Assembly (NCBI GenBank): GCA_022843925.1
Contig: JALHMS010000015.1
Coordinates: 7,173 to 43,104, forward strand
From: Burkholderiales bacterium
GTDB lineage: Bacteria; Pseudomonadota; Gammaproteobacteria; Burkholderiales; Ga0077523
Length of the DNA stretch: 35,932 nucleotides
Direction of reading: 5' to 3'
This document shows, piece by piece, positions 17,751-26,731 of this stretch. The position numbers were made by a program, and so were the translations under genes. The notes beneath the pieces are model-generated. The model saw nothing but the letters and a program-made list of their open reading frames with translations, did no database searches and had not been told where the DNA came from. Position 1 is the stretch's first letter. Every line of letters starts with the position of its first letter.

Positions 17751-18764
17751 ATGCGCCGCGTCCACGCCCTGCTCTGCCTTGCCGTCTCGCTCGTACTCGC
17801 GTTGGCGCTGCCCGCCGAAGCCGCGCCGGAGAAGCCCCGCCTGCGCATCGCCGTCGGCGGCAAGGCGACGCTCTACTACCTGCCGCTCACGCTCGCCGAA
17901 CGCCTGGGCTATTTCCGCGACGAAGGGCTCGACGTGGAGGTCATCGACTTCCCCGGCGGCGCGAAGGCGCTGCAGGCCGTGATCGGTGGCAGCGCCGACA
18001 TCGTGTCGGGCGGATTCGAGCACACGATCCAGATGCACGCGAAGGGGCAGAAGCTCCAGGCCTTCGTGCTGCAGGGCAATGCGGCGCTGGCGCTCGGACT
18101 CGTGAAGGGGCGTCTCGACGGATACCAGGGTCCGAAGGATCTCGCCGGCCGCAGGGTCGGCGTGACGGCCCCCGGGTCGAGCACGCACACGCTGCTGAAT
18201 CACCTGCTCGCGTCGGCCCAGCTGAAGCCTGGCGACGTGGCGGTCGTGGGTGTCGGCACGGGGGCGACGGCGGTGGCGGCCGCGCGCGGCGGGCAGATCG
18301 ATGCGATCGTGAACGTCGAGCCGGCGATGGTGATGCTCGAACGGGCGGGCGACATTCGCATCGCGCACGAGACCTTCAGCGAGGCCGGTTCGCGCCTCGT
18401 GTACGGCGGTGTGCTGCCGTCCGCCTGCCTGTACGCGAAGATCGATTTCGTGCGCGCGAACCCGCTCACCGTGCAGGCGCTGACCAACGCGATGGTGCGG
18501 GCGTTGCGCTGGTTGCAGGCGGCGTCGAACGAGGATGTGCTGAAGGCGATCCCGCCCGAGTACGCGCTCGGTGATCGCACGGCCTACCTCGCGGCGCTCA
18601 CACGGCTCCGTGGTGTGTACTCGAAGGATGGCGTGATCCCTCCGGCGGGGGCCGAGCTGTCGCTGCGCATCACTGCGCAGGACGACGCCGCGGTGCGCGC
18701 CGCATCGATCGCGCTCGACCAGATCTACACGAACGCGTTCGCGCAGAAGGTGCCCGCACGCTGA
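17751..18764 (+). CDS. ABC transporter substrate-binding protein (NMT1/SsuA-like), Sec-exported
   Basis: A 337-aa periplasmic binding protein of the NrtA/SsuA/THI5 type. A Sec signal peptide (RR then a leucine-rich core, cleavage after AEA near residue 24) leads to the fold-typical opening RIAVGGKATLYYLPLTLAE and a GLDVEVIDFPGGAKALQAV block. The loop APGSSTH, near residue 144, is usual for ligand contact. Family members bind sulfonates, nitrate, pyrimidines or aromatic acids; the ligand here is unknown. It lies 33 bp after the SufU-like gene and 50 bp before a paralogue about 60% identical by eye. No permease is found in the operon. Confidence 0.9.
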   Translation: MRRVHALLCLAVSLVLALALPAEAAPEKPRLRIAVGGKATLYYLPLTLAERLGYFRDEGLDVEVIDFPGGAKALQAVIGGSADIVSGGFEHTIQMHAKGQKLQAFVLQGNAALALGLVKGRLDGYQGPKDLAGRRVGVTAPGSSTHTLLNHLLASAQLKPGDVAVVGVGTGATAVAAARGGQIDAIVNVEPAMVMLERAGDIRIAHETFSEAGSRLVYGGVLPSACLYAKIDFVRANPLTVQALTNAMVRALRWLQAASNEDVLKAIPPEYALGDRTAYLAALTRLRGVYSKDGVIPPAGAELSLRITAQDDAAVRAASIALDQIYTNAFAQKVPAR

Positions 18765-18801
18765 ACCCGGCGGTGGTGCGCGGGTCGGACGGAACAATGA
18801 C

Positions 18802-18810
18802 GGAGGAGGG
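18802..18810 (+). promoter_or_regulatory. Strong ribosome binding site deciding the second binding-protein start
   Basis: GGAGGAGGG lies 4 bp before the ATG at 18815. This favours that start over the in-frame ATGs at 18797 and 18773. Confidence 0.75.
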
Positions 18811-18814
18811 CACC

Positions 18815-19876
18815 ATGGACGGAACCCGGAGTGAAGCGCAGCACCTCGACCTCAGCCGCCGCCGCGCGATTCTGCAGATCGGTGCCGGTGTCGCCGGCCT
18901 CGCCCTCGGCGTGTCCCGCGCCCATGCCTCGCCCGAGAAGCCGCGCCTCACCCTTGCGGTCGGCGGCAAGGCGACGCTCTACTATCTGCCTCTCACGCTG
19001 GCCGACCGCCTCGGCCACTTCCGTGACGAAGGACTCGAGCCCGAGATCGTCGACTTCCCCGGCGGCGCCAAGGCACTGCAATCGCTGATCGGCGGCAGCG
19101 CGGACGTAGTGTCGGGCGCCTACGAGCACACCATCACGATGCAAACGCTCGCGCAGAAGGTGCAGGCCTTCGTGCTGCAGGGCATGAACCCCGGACTCGA
19201 ACTCGGCATCGTCCGCGCCCGCGCGGCGGCGTATTCGTGGCCGAAGGACCTCAAGGGGATGCGCGTCGGCGTATCCGCGCCGGGGTCGAGCACGCACATG
19301 CTGGTGAACCATCTGCTCGCCTCCGTCGGACTCACGCCGGACGACGTTTCGATCATCGGCGTGGGCAGCGGGGCCGGTGCCGTGGCCGCGGTGCGCGGCG
19401 GGCAGATCGACGCGCTCTCGTCCGTCGAGCCGGTGATGAGCCTGCTCGAGAAGAGCGGCGATCTGAAGATCGTGCACGAGACGATCACCGACGACGGCAC
19501 GCGCAAGATCTTCGGCGGCACGATGCCGGCGGCGACGCTCTACGCGAAGCAGGCCTTCATCCAGGCGAATCCCAACACGGTGCAGGCGCTCGCGAACGCG
19601 ATGGTGCGGACGCTGAAGTGGCTTGCCGCGGCCTCCACCGACGATGTCCTGAAGGCGGTGCCGCCGGAGTATCTGCTGGGCGATCGCGCGCTCTACGCCA
19701 TGGCCTTCGAGCGCCTGCGCCGCACCTACTCGAAGGACGGCCGCATCCTGCGCAAGGGCGTGGAGAACAGCTACCAGGTGCTGCTGGCGAACAACAACGC
19801 GGTACGCCGTGCGCCGGTGCTCTTCCTCGAGCAGACCTACACGAACGTGTTCGTCGACAAGGCGCTCGCGCGGTGA
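18815..19876 (+). CDS. ABC transporter substrate-binding protein (NMT1/SsuA-like), probable Tat export
   Basis: A 353-aa paralogue of the upstream binding protein, aligned nearly without gaps from EKPRL onward (AVGGKATLYYLPLTLA, DFPGGAKALQ, APGSSTH). The N-terminus differs: DLSRRRAILQIGAGVAGLALG carries a twin-arginine motif followed by a weakly hydrophobic stretch, so export is probably through Tat rather than Sec. Cleavage would fall near AHA-S. The ligand is unknown, perhaps related but not identical to that of the first protein. The stop codon overlaps the start of the ATPase gene (GTGA), so the two are translationally coupled. Tandem paralogues with different export signals point to duplication followed by exchange or loss of the leader. 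Confidence 0.9.
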   Translation: MDGTRSEAQHLDLSRRRAILQIGAGVAGLALGVSRAHASPEKPRLTLAVGGKATLYYLPLTLADRLGHFRDEGLEPEIVDFPGGAKALQSLIGGSADVVSGAYEHTITMQTLAQKVQAFVLQGMNPGLELGIVRARAAAYSWPKDLKGMRVGVSAPGSSTHMLVNHLLASVGLTPDDVSIIGVGSGAGAVAAVRGGQIDALSSVEPVMSLLEKSGDLKIVHETITDDGTRKIFGGTMPAATLYAKQAFIQANPNTVQALANAMVRTLKWLAAASTDDVLKAVPPEYLLGDRALYAMAFERLRRTYSKDGRILRKGVENSYQVLLANNNAVRRAPVLFLEQTYTNVFVDKALAR

Positions 19877-20685
19877 CGGAGACGCTGTTGCGTTCGCCTG
19901 CCGCCGTGGCCTTCGAGGCCGTCGACTGCCGTTTCACCAGCCGCGAAGGGGTCGACACCACGGCCGTGTCCGGCGCGACGTTCGAAGTGGGCGAGGGCGA
20001 GTTCGTCAGCCTCGTCGGGCCCACGGGCTGCGGCAAGTCCACGCTGCTGAACGCCGCGGCAGGCCTGCTGCTGCCGGCCGACGGCCAGGTCCGCGTGTTC
20101 GGAGAACCGCTGCCCGGTCGCAACGTCCACGCGGGCTATCTCTTCCAGGGCGAGGCCCTGCTGCCGTGGAGATCGGCGCGCGACAACGTCTGCTTCGGTC
20201 TCGAACTGCGCGGCGAACCGCGCGACGCGGCGCTCGCGAAGGCCGACGACTGGCTCGCGCGCGTCGGCCTCGCGGGCCACGGCGGCAAGTATCCGCACGA
20301 GATGTCGGGCGGGATGCGCAAGCGCGTGGCACTCGCGCAGACGCTCGTGGTGGAGCCCCGCATCCTGCTGATGGACGAACCCTTCTCGGCGCTCGACGTG
20401 CAGACGCGCGTGCTCATGGAGAACGAACTGCTCGCGCTGTGGCAGCAGGACCGGAAATCGGTGCTCTTCGTGACGCACGACCTCGAGGAGGCGATCGCGC
20501 TTTCGGATCGCGTGATCGTGCTCTCGGCCGGACCGGCGAGCCGCCCGGTGGGGACGTTCCCCATCGACCTGCCGCGTCCGCGCGACGTCGCGGAGGTCCG
20601 CCTCACGCCGGAATTCGTCGATGTGCATCGGCGGATCTGGGACACGCTGCGGGCCGAGGTGATGCGGGCGCATCGGGTGGGGTAG
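19873..20685 (+). CDS. ABC transporter ATP-binding protein (SsuB/TauB-like)
   Basis: A 270-aa ABC ATPase of the nitrate/sulfonate/taurine importer group. Walker A GPTGCGKST (49-57), Q-loop Q92, signature SGGMRKR (145-151), Walker B ILLMDEP (164-170) and the switch histidine in VTHD (H202) are all intact, so it should be active. The GTG at 19873 overlaps the preceding stop codon as GTGA and is the only start that keeps the full N-terminal strand. It should energise import for one or both upstream binding proteins, but the permease gene expected next to it is absent: the stop codon is followed within 20 bp by family A array 4. The partner permease may lie elsewhere or have been lost. Confidence 0.92.
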   Translation: MTETLLRSPAAVAFEAVDCRFTSREGVDTTAVSGATFEVGEGEFVSLVGPTGCGKSTLLNAAAGLLLPADGQVRVFGEPLPGRNVHAGYLFQGEALLPWRSARDNVCFGLELRGEPRDAALAKADDWLARVGLAGHGGKYPHEMSGGMRKRVALAQTLVVEPRILLMDEPFSALDVQTRVLMENELLALWQQDRKSVLFVTHDLEEAIALSDRVIVLSAGPASRPVGTFPIDLPRPRDVAEVRLTPEFVDVHRRIWDTLRAEVMRAHRVG

Positions 20686-20700
20686 GGGGGTGTCGGGGGT

Positions 20701-21050
20701 GCGTGGGTCGGGCTCCGCCCGACGCCCGCGCTTCTGGATTCACCGCTGTGCCCAAGCCAGCGCCGCGTCGAGCGATGCTCGACCCACGAAGGGCCTGCGC
20801 GATTGGATACCGCGGCGCTGAAAACAATCTCCGTGGGTCGGGCTTCGTCCGACGCCCGCGTTCCTGGATTCACCGCTGTGCCCAAGCCATCGCCGCGTCG
20901 AGCGATGCTCGACCCACGCAGGTGCCTCGCAACTGGATGCCTTGACGCTGAGAACAACCCCCGTGGGTCGGGCTCTGTCCGACGCCCGCGTTCGTGGATC
21001 CGCAGCTGTACCCAAGCCAGCGCAGCGTCGAGCGATGCTCGACCCACGAA
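20701..21050 (-). repeat. Family A inverted-REP array 4
   Basis: Just under three units with 130-bp period (GTGGGTCGG at 20703, 20833 and 20963), same orientation as arrays 3 and 5. It fills the space between the convergent ABC ATPase and RIO kinase genes, ending 8 bp from the RIO stop codon. The last outer hairpin has GTCGGGC-TCT-GTCCGAC, a mismatch pair in the stem. Its hairpins would form the 3' ends of both converging messages. Confidence 0.92.
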
Positions 21051-21057
21051 TCCCGAC

Positions 21058-21903
21058 CTACTCCGCCATCTGCCGCTGCCGCCGCTCCTCTTCCTCCTCG
21101 ATCACCGCATCGATGTCGCGGAGCAGAGCCGCGATGTCCGGCGGGGTGGTGTCGTGGTCGAACTTGCCCGTGAGTTCCACCTCGGGCGTGAGCGCGCCCG
21201 CCGCGTACAGTGCCCAGATCTCGTGGCCGTAGTCGGTGGTGAGCAGCTCCGGCGCGAACCGCCCGAAGAACCTGGCGAGGTTGCCGACGTCGCGGATGAG
21301 CATCCGGCCAGCGTTGTTGTTGCCCGCCGCGTCGATGGCCTGGGGCAGATCGATGATGACCGGCCCGTGGGCGTCGACGAGCACGTTGAACTCCGAGAGG
21401 TCGCCGTGGACGATGCCGGCGCACAGCATCCGCACCACCTGCCGGATCAGCATCGCGTGGTACTCGCGGGCGTCCTCGGGCGTGAGTTCGAGATCGTCGA
21501 GGCGCGGCGCCGCGTTGCCGTCGGCGTCCATCACCAGTTCCATGAGGAGCACGCCCTCGTGGAAGTTGTAGGGCGTTGGCACGCGCACGCCGGCGTTCGC
21601 CAGCAGGAAGAGCGCGTCGACCTCGGCGTGCTGCCACGCGGCTTCCTGCTCCTGGCGGCCGTAGCGCGAACCCTTCTGCATCGCGCGCGCCTGCCGGCTG
21701 TTCTTCACCTTGCGGCCTTCGGTGTATGCGACGCTCTGCCGGAAGCCGCGCTTGTCGGCCTCCTTGTAGACCTTCGCGCAGCGCACCTCGCCGCCGCACA
21801 CGACCACGAACACCATGGCCTCCTTGCCGCTCTTCAGCTGGCGCACGACCTCGTCGACGAGGCCGTCTTCGACCAGGGGCAGCAGGCGCGGGGGCGTCTT
21901 CAT
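21058..21903 (-). CDS. RIO1-like serine protein kinase
   Basis: A 281-aa bacterial RIO-family protein kinase (PA4780-like). The nucleotide loop is SGKEAMVF (25-32) and the ATP lysine is K44 in CAKVYKE. The catalytic loop VHGDLSEFN carries D168 and N173, and the metal-binding aspartate D185 lies in IIDLPQA, the RIO version of the DFG motif. The bacterial flexible segment KVKNSRQARAM follows at about 65-75. Substrates of bacterial RIO kinases are not established. A glutamate-rich tail (EEEEERRQR) ends the protein. It begins 28 bp after the pyruvate carboxylase stop on the same strand, so it is probably the second gene of that operon. Confidence 0.92.
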   Translation of the reverse strand: MKTPPRLLPLVEDGLVDEVVRQLKSGKEAMVFVVVCGGEVRCAKVYKEADKRGFRQSVAYTEGRKVKNSRQARAMQKGSRYGRQEQEAAWQHAEVDALFLLANAGVRVPTPYNFHEGVLLMELVMDADGNAAPRLDDLELTPEDAREYHAMLIRQVVRMLCAGIVHGDLSEFNVLVDAHGPVIIDLPQAIDAAGNNNAGRMLIRDVGNLARFFGRFAPELLTTDYGHEIWALYAAGALTPEVELTGKFDHDTTPPDIAALLRDIDAVIEEEEERRQRQMAE

Positions 21904-21931
21904 CGGCGGAGCGCTCCCGCGATGGCGGCCA

Positions 21932-24900
21932 TCAAGGGGCGAACTCGAGCATGAGATCGCGCGCAGCCACGGTGTCGCCGGACCGCACGTGCACCGAACG
22001 CACGATGCCGTCGCGGTCGGCGCGGATCTGCGATTCCATCTTCATGGCCTCGATGGACACGAGCGGATCACCGGCCTTCACCTGCTGGCCGACCTTCACC
22101 GAAACGGTGACGATCATCCCGGGCATCGGTGCGGCGACATGGGCGACGTTGCCCAGTTCGGCCTGCACGCGCCGCGCCGCCTTCGGGGCGCCGGCCTTCT
22201 CGACGCGCATCGTGCGCGCCTGGCCGTTCAGTTCGAAGAAGACCTTCACGAGGCCCTCCTCCTCGGCCGGCGCCGTGCCCTGCATGCGGATCACGAGCGT
22301 CTTGCCGGGGTCGAGATCGACCGCGATCTCCTCGCGCTCGGCCATCCCGTAGAAGTACGCGGCGGTGGGCAGGACGCTCACGTCGCCGTAGTGCCGGCGA
22401 TGCTCCGAGTACTCGCGGAAGACCTTGGGGTACATGAGATACGACGCGAGATCGGTGTCGGTGATGTGATGGCCGGCGATCTTCTCGGCGTCCTTGCGGG
22501 CGCCTTCGAGGTCGACCTCGGGGAGCGTGTCGCCGGGACGATAGGGCCGCGGCGGGACGGGCAGGATGGGTGCGCTCGTGTCGCACTTCAGCACCTTGCG
22601 CGACAGCGACTCCGGGAAGCCGTCGGGTGGGAAGCCGAGTTCGCCCTTGAAGAGCGACACCACGGATTCCGGGAACGCGACATCGCGCTCGGGGTTCATC
22701 ACGTCGGCGCGCGAGAGGTCGTTCGCCACCATGAAGATCGCCATGTCGCCCACGACCTTCGACGTGGGTGTGACCTTCACGATGTCGCCGAACATGCGCG
22801 ACACGTCGGCGTAGGCCTGCGACACCTCGGACCAGCGATGCTCGAGCCCCGTGGCGCGCGCCTGCTCGCGCAGGTTCGTGTACTGCCCGCCGGGCATCTC
22901 GTGCCGATACACGTCGGCGGTGCCGGCGCGGATGTCGGCCTCGAACGGTGCGTAGACCTTGCGAACACCCTCCCAGTAGTCAGACAGCGCCTGGAGCGTG
23001 TCGCGATCGATGCCTGCTGCGCTGCCGTCGGACAGCCGGCACGGATCGCGGGCGTCGCCTTCCAGTGCGGCGACGATGGCACCGAGGTTCGGTTGCGACG
23101 TGAGGCCGCTCATGGCGTCGAGTGCGCCGTCGACCGCATCGGCACCCGCCTCGACGGCCGCGAGGATGGATGCGGCGCCGATGCCGCTGGTGTCGTGCGT
23201 GTGGAAGTGGATCGGCATGCCGGTCTCTTCCTTCAGCGCCTTCACGAGTTCGCGCGCCGATCGCGGCCGGCACACGCCCGCCATGTCCTTGATCCCGAGG
23301 ACGTGCACGCCGGCCTTCTGCAGCTGGCGCGCGATGTCGATGTAGTACTGCATCGTGTACTTGCGCGACGTGTCGTGCAGGTCGCCCGTGTAGCAGATCG
23401 AGCCCTCGCACAGTGCCCCGGTCTCGCGGACGGCGTCGATGGCGACGCGCATGTTCTCGACCCAGTTGAGCGAGTCGAACACGCGGAACAGGTCGATGCC
23501 GCCCTTGCCGTCGATGCCGCGCGCCGCCTGCTGGACGAAGTAGCGGACGACGTTGTCGGCGTAGTTCGTGTAGCCCACGGCGTTCGACGCGCGGAGCAGC
23601 ATCTGGAGCAGCACGTTCGGCATGGCCTCGCGGAGCTTCGCGAGGCGCTGCCACGGATCCTCCTTGAGGAAGCGCAGGGCGACGTCGAACGTGGCGCCGC
23701 CCCAGCATTCGAGCGAGAAGAGCCCCGGCGCCATCCGCGCGTAGTGCGGGGCGATGCGGAGCATGTCGGCCGTGCGCATGCGCGTGGCGAAGAGCGACTG
23801 GTGGGCGTCGCGCATGGTCGTGTCGGTGAGCAGCACGCGCCGCTCGGCGAGCATCCACTGGGCGAACTTCTCGGCGCCCAACTCGCGCAGGCGGTCGCGC
23901 GTGCCGGCGGGAATCGGCGACGTGATGTCGGTCTTCGGGACGATGAGGTGGGCGTGGGTGAGGTCCGGCTTCTGCCGCCCCTTCATGTCGGGATGGCCGT
24001 TCACCGTGACGTCGCCGAGATAGCGCAGCACGCGCGTCGCGCGGTCGCGGCGCTTCGCGAACTTGAACAGCTCCGGCGTCGTGTCGATGAAGCGCGTCGT
24101 CACCGTGCCCGCGGCGAAGTCGGGATGGTTGATCACGTTCTCGACGAACTGGAGGTTCGACGACACGCCGCGGATGCGGAACTCGCGCAGGCCGCGGTCC
24201 ATGCGGCGGATGGCTTCCTTCGCCGTCGGGGCCCACGCCGTCACCTTCACGAGCAACGAATCGTAGTAGGGCGTGATGACGGCGCCCGTGTAGGCCGTCC
24301 CGCCGTCCAGCCGGAGGCCGAAGCCCGCCGCGCTGCGATACGCGGTGATGCGCCCGTAGTCGGGGGTGAACGCGTTCTCGGGGTCTTCGGTCGTGATCCG
24401 GCACTGGAGCGCATGGCCGTTCAGGCGGATGTTCTCCTGCGTGGGCACCGGGCAGTTCTCGTCGCCGATGCGCCCGCCCTCGGTGATGCTGATCTGCGAC
24501 TTCACGATGTCGATGCCGGTCACCTGCTCGGTGACGGTGTGCTCGACCTGGATGCGCGGGTTCACCTCGATGAAGTAGAACTTGCCGGTGTCGGCATCCA
24601 TCAGGAACTCGACGGTGCCCGCATGCGTGTAGTTCACGGCGCGGCCGAGCCGCAGCGCCGCCTGGCAGAGTTCGTCGCGCGTCGCGGCGTCCAGGTAGGG
24701 TGCCGGGGCGCGCTCGACGACCTTCTGGTTGCGGCGCTGCACTGAACAGTCGCGTTCGAAGAGGTGCACGAGATTGCCGTGCGTGTCGCCCATGATCTGG
24801 ACTTCCACGTGCCGCGCGCGGCGCACGAGCTTCTCGAGATAGACCTCGTCGTTGCCGAAGGCGCCGGCGGCTTCGCGGCGCGCGACGTCCAGCTGCGTTT

Positions 24901-25441
24901 CGAGATCCGCTTCGGTCTCGATCACGCGCATCCCGCGCCCGCCCCCACCCCAGCTCGCCTTCAGCATGAGCGGGTAACCGACCTCGGCCGCGAGCACCTT
25001 GGCCGCGGCCAGATCGTGCGGCAGCGGTCCGGTCGCGGGCATCACGGGGACACCTGCGGCGACCGCCGCGTTGCGCGCCGCGACCTTGTTGCCGAGCGTC
25101 GTCATCACTTCCGGCGTCGGCCCCACGAACCGGATGCCGGCCTCGGCGCACGCACGCGCGAAATCGGGGTTCTCGGAGAGGAAGCCGTAGCCGGGATGGA
25201 TGGCATCCACCTTCGCCTGCCTGGCGATGCGGATGATGTCCGGGATGTCGAGGTACGCCTGCAGCGGCTTCCTGCCCTCGCCGACCCGGTAGCTTTCGTC
25301 CGCCTTGAAGCGGTGCAGGGCGAAGCGGTCTTCCGTGGAATAGATCGACACGGTGCGGATGCCGAGTTCGGCGGCGGCACGCATCACGCGGATGGCGATC
25401 TCGGAGCGGTTGGCGACGAGCAGGGACTCGATGGCGGACAT
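21932..25441 (-). CDS. pyc: Pyruvate carboxylase
   Basis: A 1169-aa single-chain pyruvate carboxylase making oxaloacetate from pyruvate, bicarbonate and ATP. Biotin carboxylase occupies about 4-455, with ATP-grasp loop KASWGGGGRGM (161-171) and EVNPRIQVEH (292-301). The carboxyltransferase starts near 533 (TDTTMRDAHQS, 539-549), with K718 in GIKDMAG as the lysine that is carbamylated in known enzymes and metal ligands in HFHTHD (H747, H749). The biotin domain ends the protein with EAMKMES, biotinylated lysine K1134. All parts are present and the length is typical. The ATG at 25441 is where similarity starts; the frame stays open to 25573 without family resemblance. Its role is anaplerosis. 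The RIO kinase follows 28 bp downstream. Confidence 0.96.
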   Translation of the reverse strand: MSAIESLLVANRSEIAIRVMRAAAELGIRTVSIYSTEDRFALHRFKADESYRVGEGRKPLQAYLDIPDIIRIARQAKVDAIHPGYGFLSENPDFARACAEAGIRFVGPTPEVMTTLGNKVAARNAAVAAGVPVMPATGPLPHDLAAAKVLAAEVGYPLMLKASWGGGGRGMRVIETEADLETQLDVARREAAGAFGNDEVYLEKLVRRARHVEVQIMGDTHGNLVHLFERDCSVQRRNQKVVERAPAPYLDAATRDELCQAALRLGRAVNYTHAGTVEFLMDADTGKFYFIEVNPRIQVEHTVTEQVTGIDIVKSQISITEGGRIGDENCPVPTQENIRLNGHALQCRITTEDPENAFTPDYGRITAYRSAAGFGLRLDGGTAYTGAVITPYYDSLLVKVTAWAPTAKEAIRRMDRGLREFRIRGVSSNLQFVENVINHPDFAAGTVTTRFIDTTPELFKFAKRRDRATRVLRYLGDVTVNGHPDMKGRQKPDLTHAHLIVPKTDITSPIPAGTRDRLRELGAEKFAQWMLAERRVLLTDTTMRDAHQSLFATRMRTADMLRIAPHYARMAPGLFSLECWGGATFDVALRFLKEDPWQRLAKLREAMPNVLLQMLLRASNAVGYTNYADNVVRYFVQQAARGIDGKGGIDLFRVFDSLNWVENMRVAIDAVRETGALCEGSICYTGDLHDTSRKYTMQYYIDIARQLQKAGVHVLGIKDMAGVCRPRSARELVKALKEETGMPIHFHTHDTSGIGAASILAAVEAGADAVDGALDAMSGLTSQPNLGAIVAALEGDARDPCRLSDGSAAGIDRDTLQALSDYWEGVRKVYAPFEADIRAGTADVYRHEMPGGQYTNLREQARATGLEHRWSEVSQAYADVSRMFGDIVKVTPTSKVVGDMAIFMVANDLSRADVMNPERDVAFPESVVSLFKGELGFPPDGFPESLSRKVLKCDTSAPILPVPPRPYRPGDTLPEVDLEGARKDAEKIAGHHITDTDLASYLMYPKVFREYSEHRRHYGDVSVLPTAAYFYGMAEREEIAVDLDPGKTLVIRMQGTAPAEEEGLVKVFFELNGQARTMRVEKAGAPKAARRVQAELGNVAHVAAPMPGMIVTVSVKVGQQVKAGDPLVSIEAMKMESQIRADRDGIVRSVHVRSGDTVAARDLMLEFAP

Positions 25442-25754
25442 GGTCGGGGAGGGCGATCGAAGGGTTGTGGAGTGCGGGTGGGAGGCGCAAGCCTTGAATG
25501 ACACGCTGCCGTTGGTCGCGCGTTCGGAAGCCGCAACGCCATCCTCGTCCCTTGGCCGAATGGTAACGGACATGGCCCCAGCAAAGGGTGCCGATTTGCG
25601 CGCTGCGGAAGCACCCTGTTTCGAGGGGCTTTCGCGCGACCATGGCAGCGGAATGCTGCTCTACGGCATCTGGTTCCGGAATGCGGAACGGCGGGGCGCT
25701 CGCTGTCCTCATATGCATCGTCAGGACTCGGCGTTGCGGGGTTCGTCGAGGCGC
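25442..25754. other. Intergenic stretch upstream of pyruvate carboxylase
   Basis: About 310 bp between the pyruvate carboxylase start and array 5. It must contain the pyc promoter, but I find no convincing -35/-10 pair on the - strand. Open frames here have no recognisable product. Confidence 0.5.
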
Positions 25755-26707
25755 CCTTGGCGACGCAGCGTCGAGCGATGCTCGACCTACGAAGGGGCGC
25801 TCGCCACTGGATTCATCGACGCTGGAAACAACCCCCGTGGGTCGGGCTCCGCCCGACGCGCGCGTTCCTGGATTCGCCGCTGAGCCCAAGCCGGCGCAGC
25901 GTCGAGCGATGCTCGACCCACGGAGGGGCGCTCGCCACTGGATTCATCGACGCTGGAAACAACCCCGCGTGGGTCGGGCTTCGCCCGACGCCCGTGTTCC
26001 TGGATCCGAAGCTGAGCCCAAGCCGGCGCAGCGTCGAGCGATGCTCGACCCACGGAGGGGCGCTCGCCACTGGATTCATCGACGCTGGAAACAACCCCGC
26101 GTGGGTCGGGCTCCGCCCGACGCCCGTGTTCCTGGATTCGCCGCTGAGCCCAAGCCGGCGCAGCGTCGAGCGATGCTCGACCCACGAACAGCGTCGCCAC
26201 TGGAAGCCTCGACGCTGGAAACAACCCCGTGGGTCGGGCTCCGCCCGACGCCCGCGTTCCTGGATTCGCAGCTGAGCCCAAGCCCTCGCAGCGTCGAGCG
26301 ATGCTCGACCCACGGAGGGGCGCTCGCCACTGGATTCATCGACGCTGGAAACAACCCCGTGGGTCGGGCTTCGCCCGACGCGCGTGTTCCTGGATTCGGC
26401 GCTGAGCCCAAGCCCTCGCAGCGTCGAGCGATGCTCGACCCACGAAGGTCCTCGCCCCCGGATTCCTCGCCGCTGAAAACAACCCCGCGTGGGTCGGGCT
26501 TCGCCCGACGCCCGCGTTCCTGGATTCGCCGCTGAGCCCAAGCCGGCGCAGTGTCGAGCGATGCTCGACCCACGAAGGGCCTTCGCGACGGGATGCTTCA
26601 GCGCTGAAAACAACTCCCGTGGGTCGAGCTTCGCTCGACGCCCGCGTCCTTGGATTCGCCGCTGAGCCCAAGCCGGTGCCGCGTCCAGCCGAAGCTCGAC
26701 CCACGAA
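25755..26707 (-). repeat. Family A inverted-REP array 5
   Basis: The largest array, just over seven units. GTGGGTCG marks lie at 25837, 25969, 26101, 26229, 26359, 26489 and 26619, so spacing is 128-132 bp. Units at about 25837-26230 are nearly identical and share the linker CGCCACTGGATTCATCGACG, which is the reverse complement of the array 1 linker. It lies between the divergent pyruvate carboxylase and tex genes, leaving only about 90 bp before tex. Confidence 0.93.
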
Positions 26708-26731
26708 AGCCTCTCCATCCGTTTGTCAATC

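Noticed and set aside
25574-25754. Possible small gene upstream of array 5
   Set aside because: Open frames continue into the repeat, there is no ribosome site, and nothing in the translation is recognisable.
22980-25889. Long open frames overlapping pyruvate carboxylase in other frames and on the + strand
   Set aside because: These are shadows of the pyruvate carboxylase gene, whose own frame has intact motifs from end to end.
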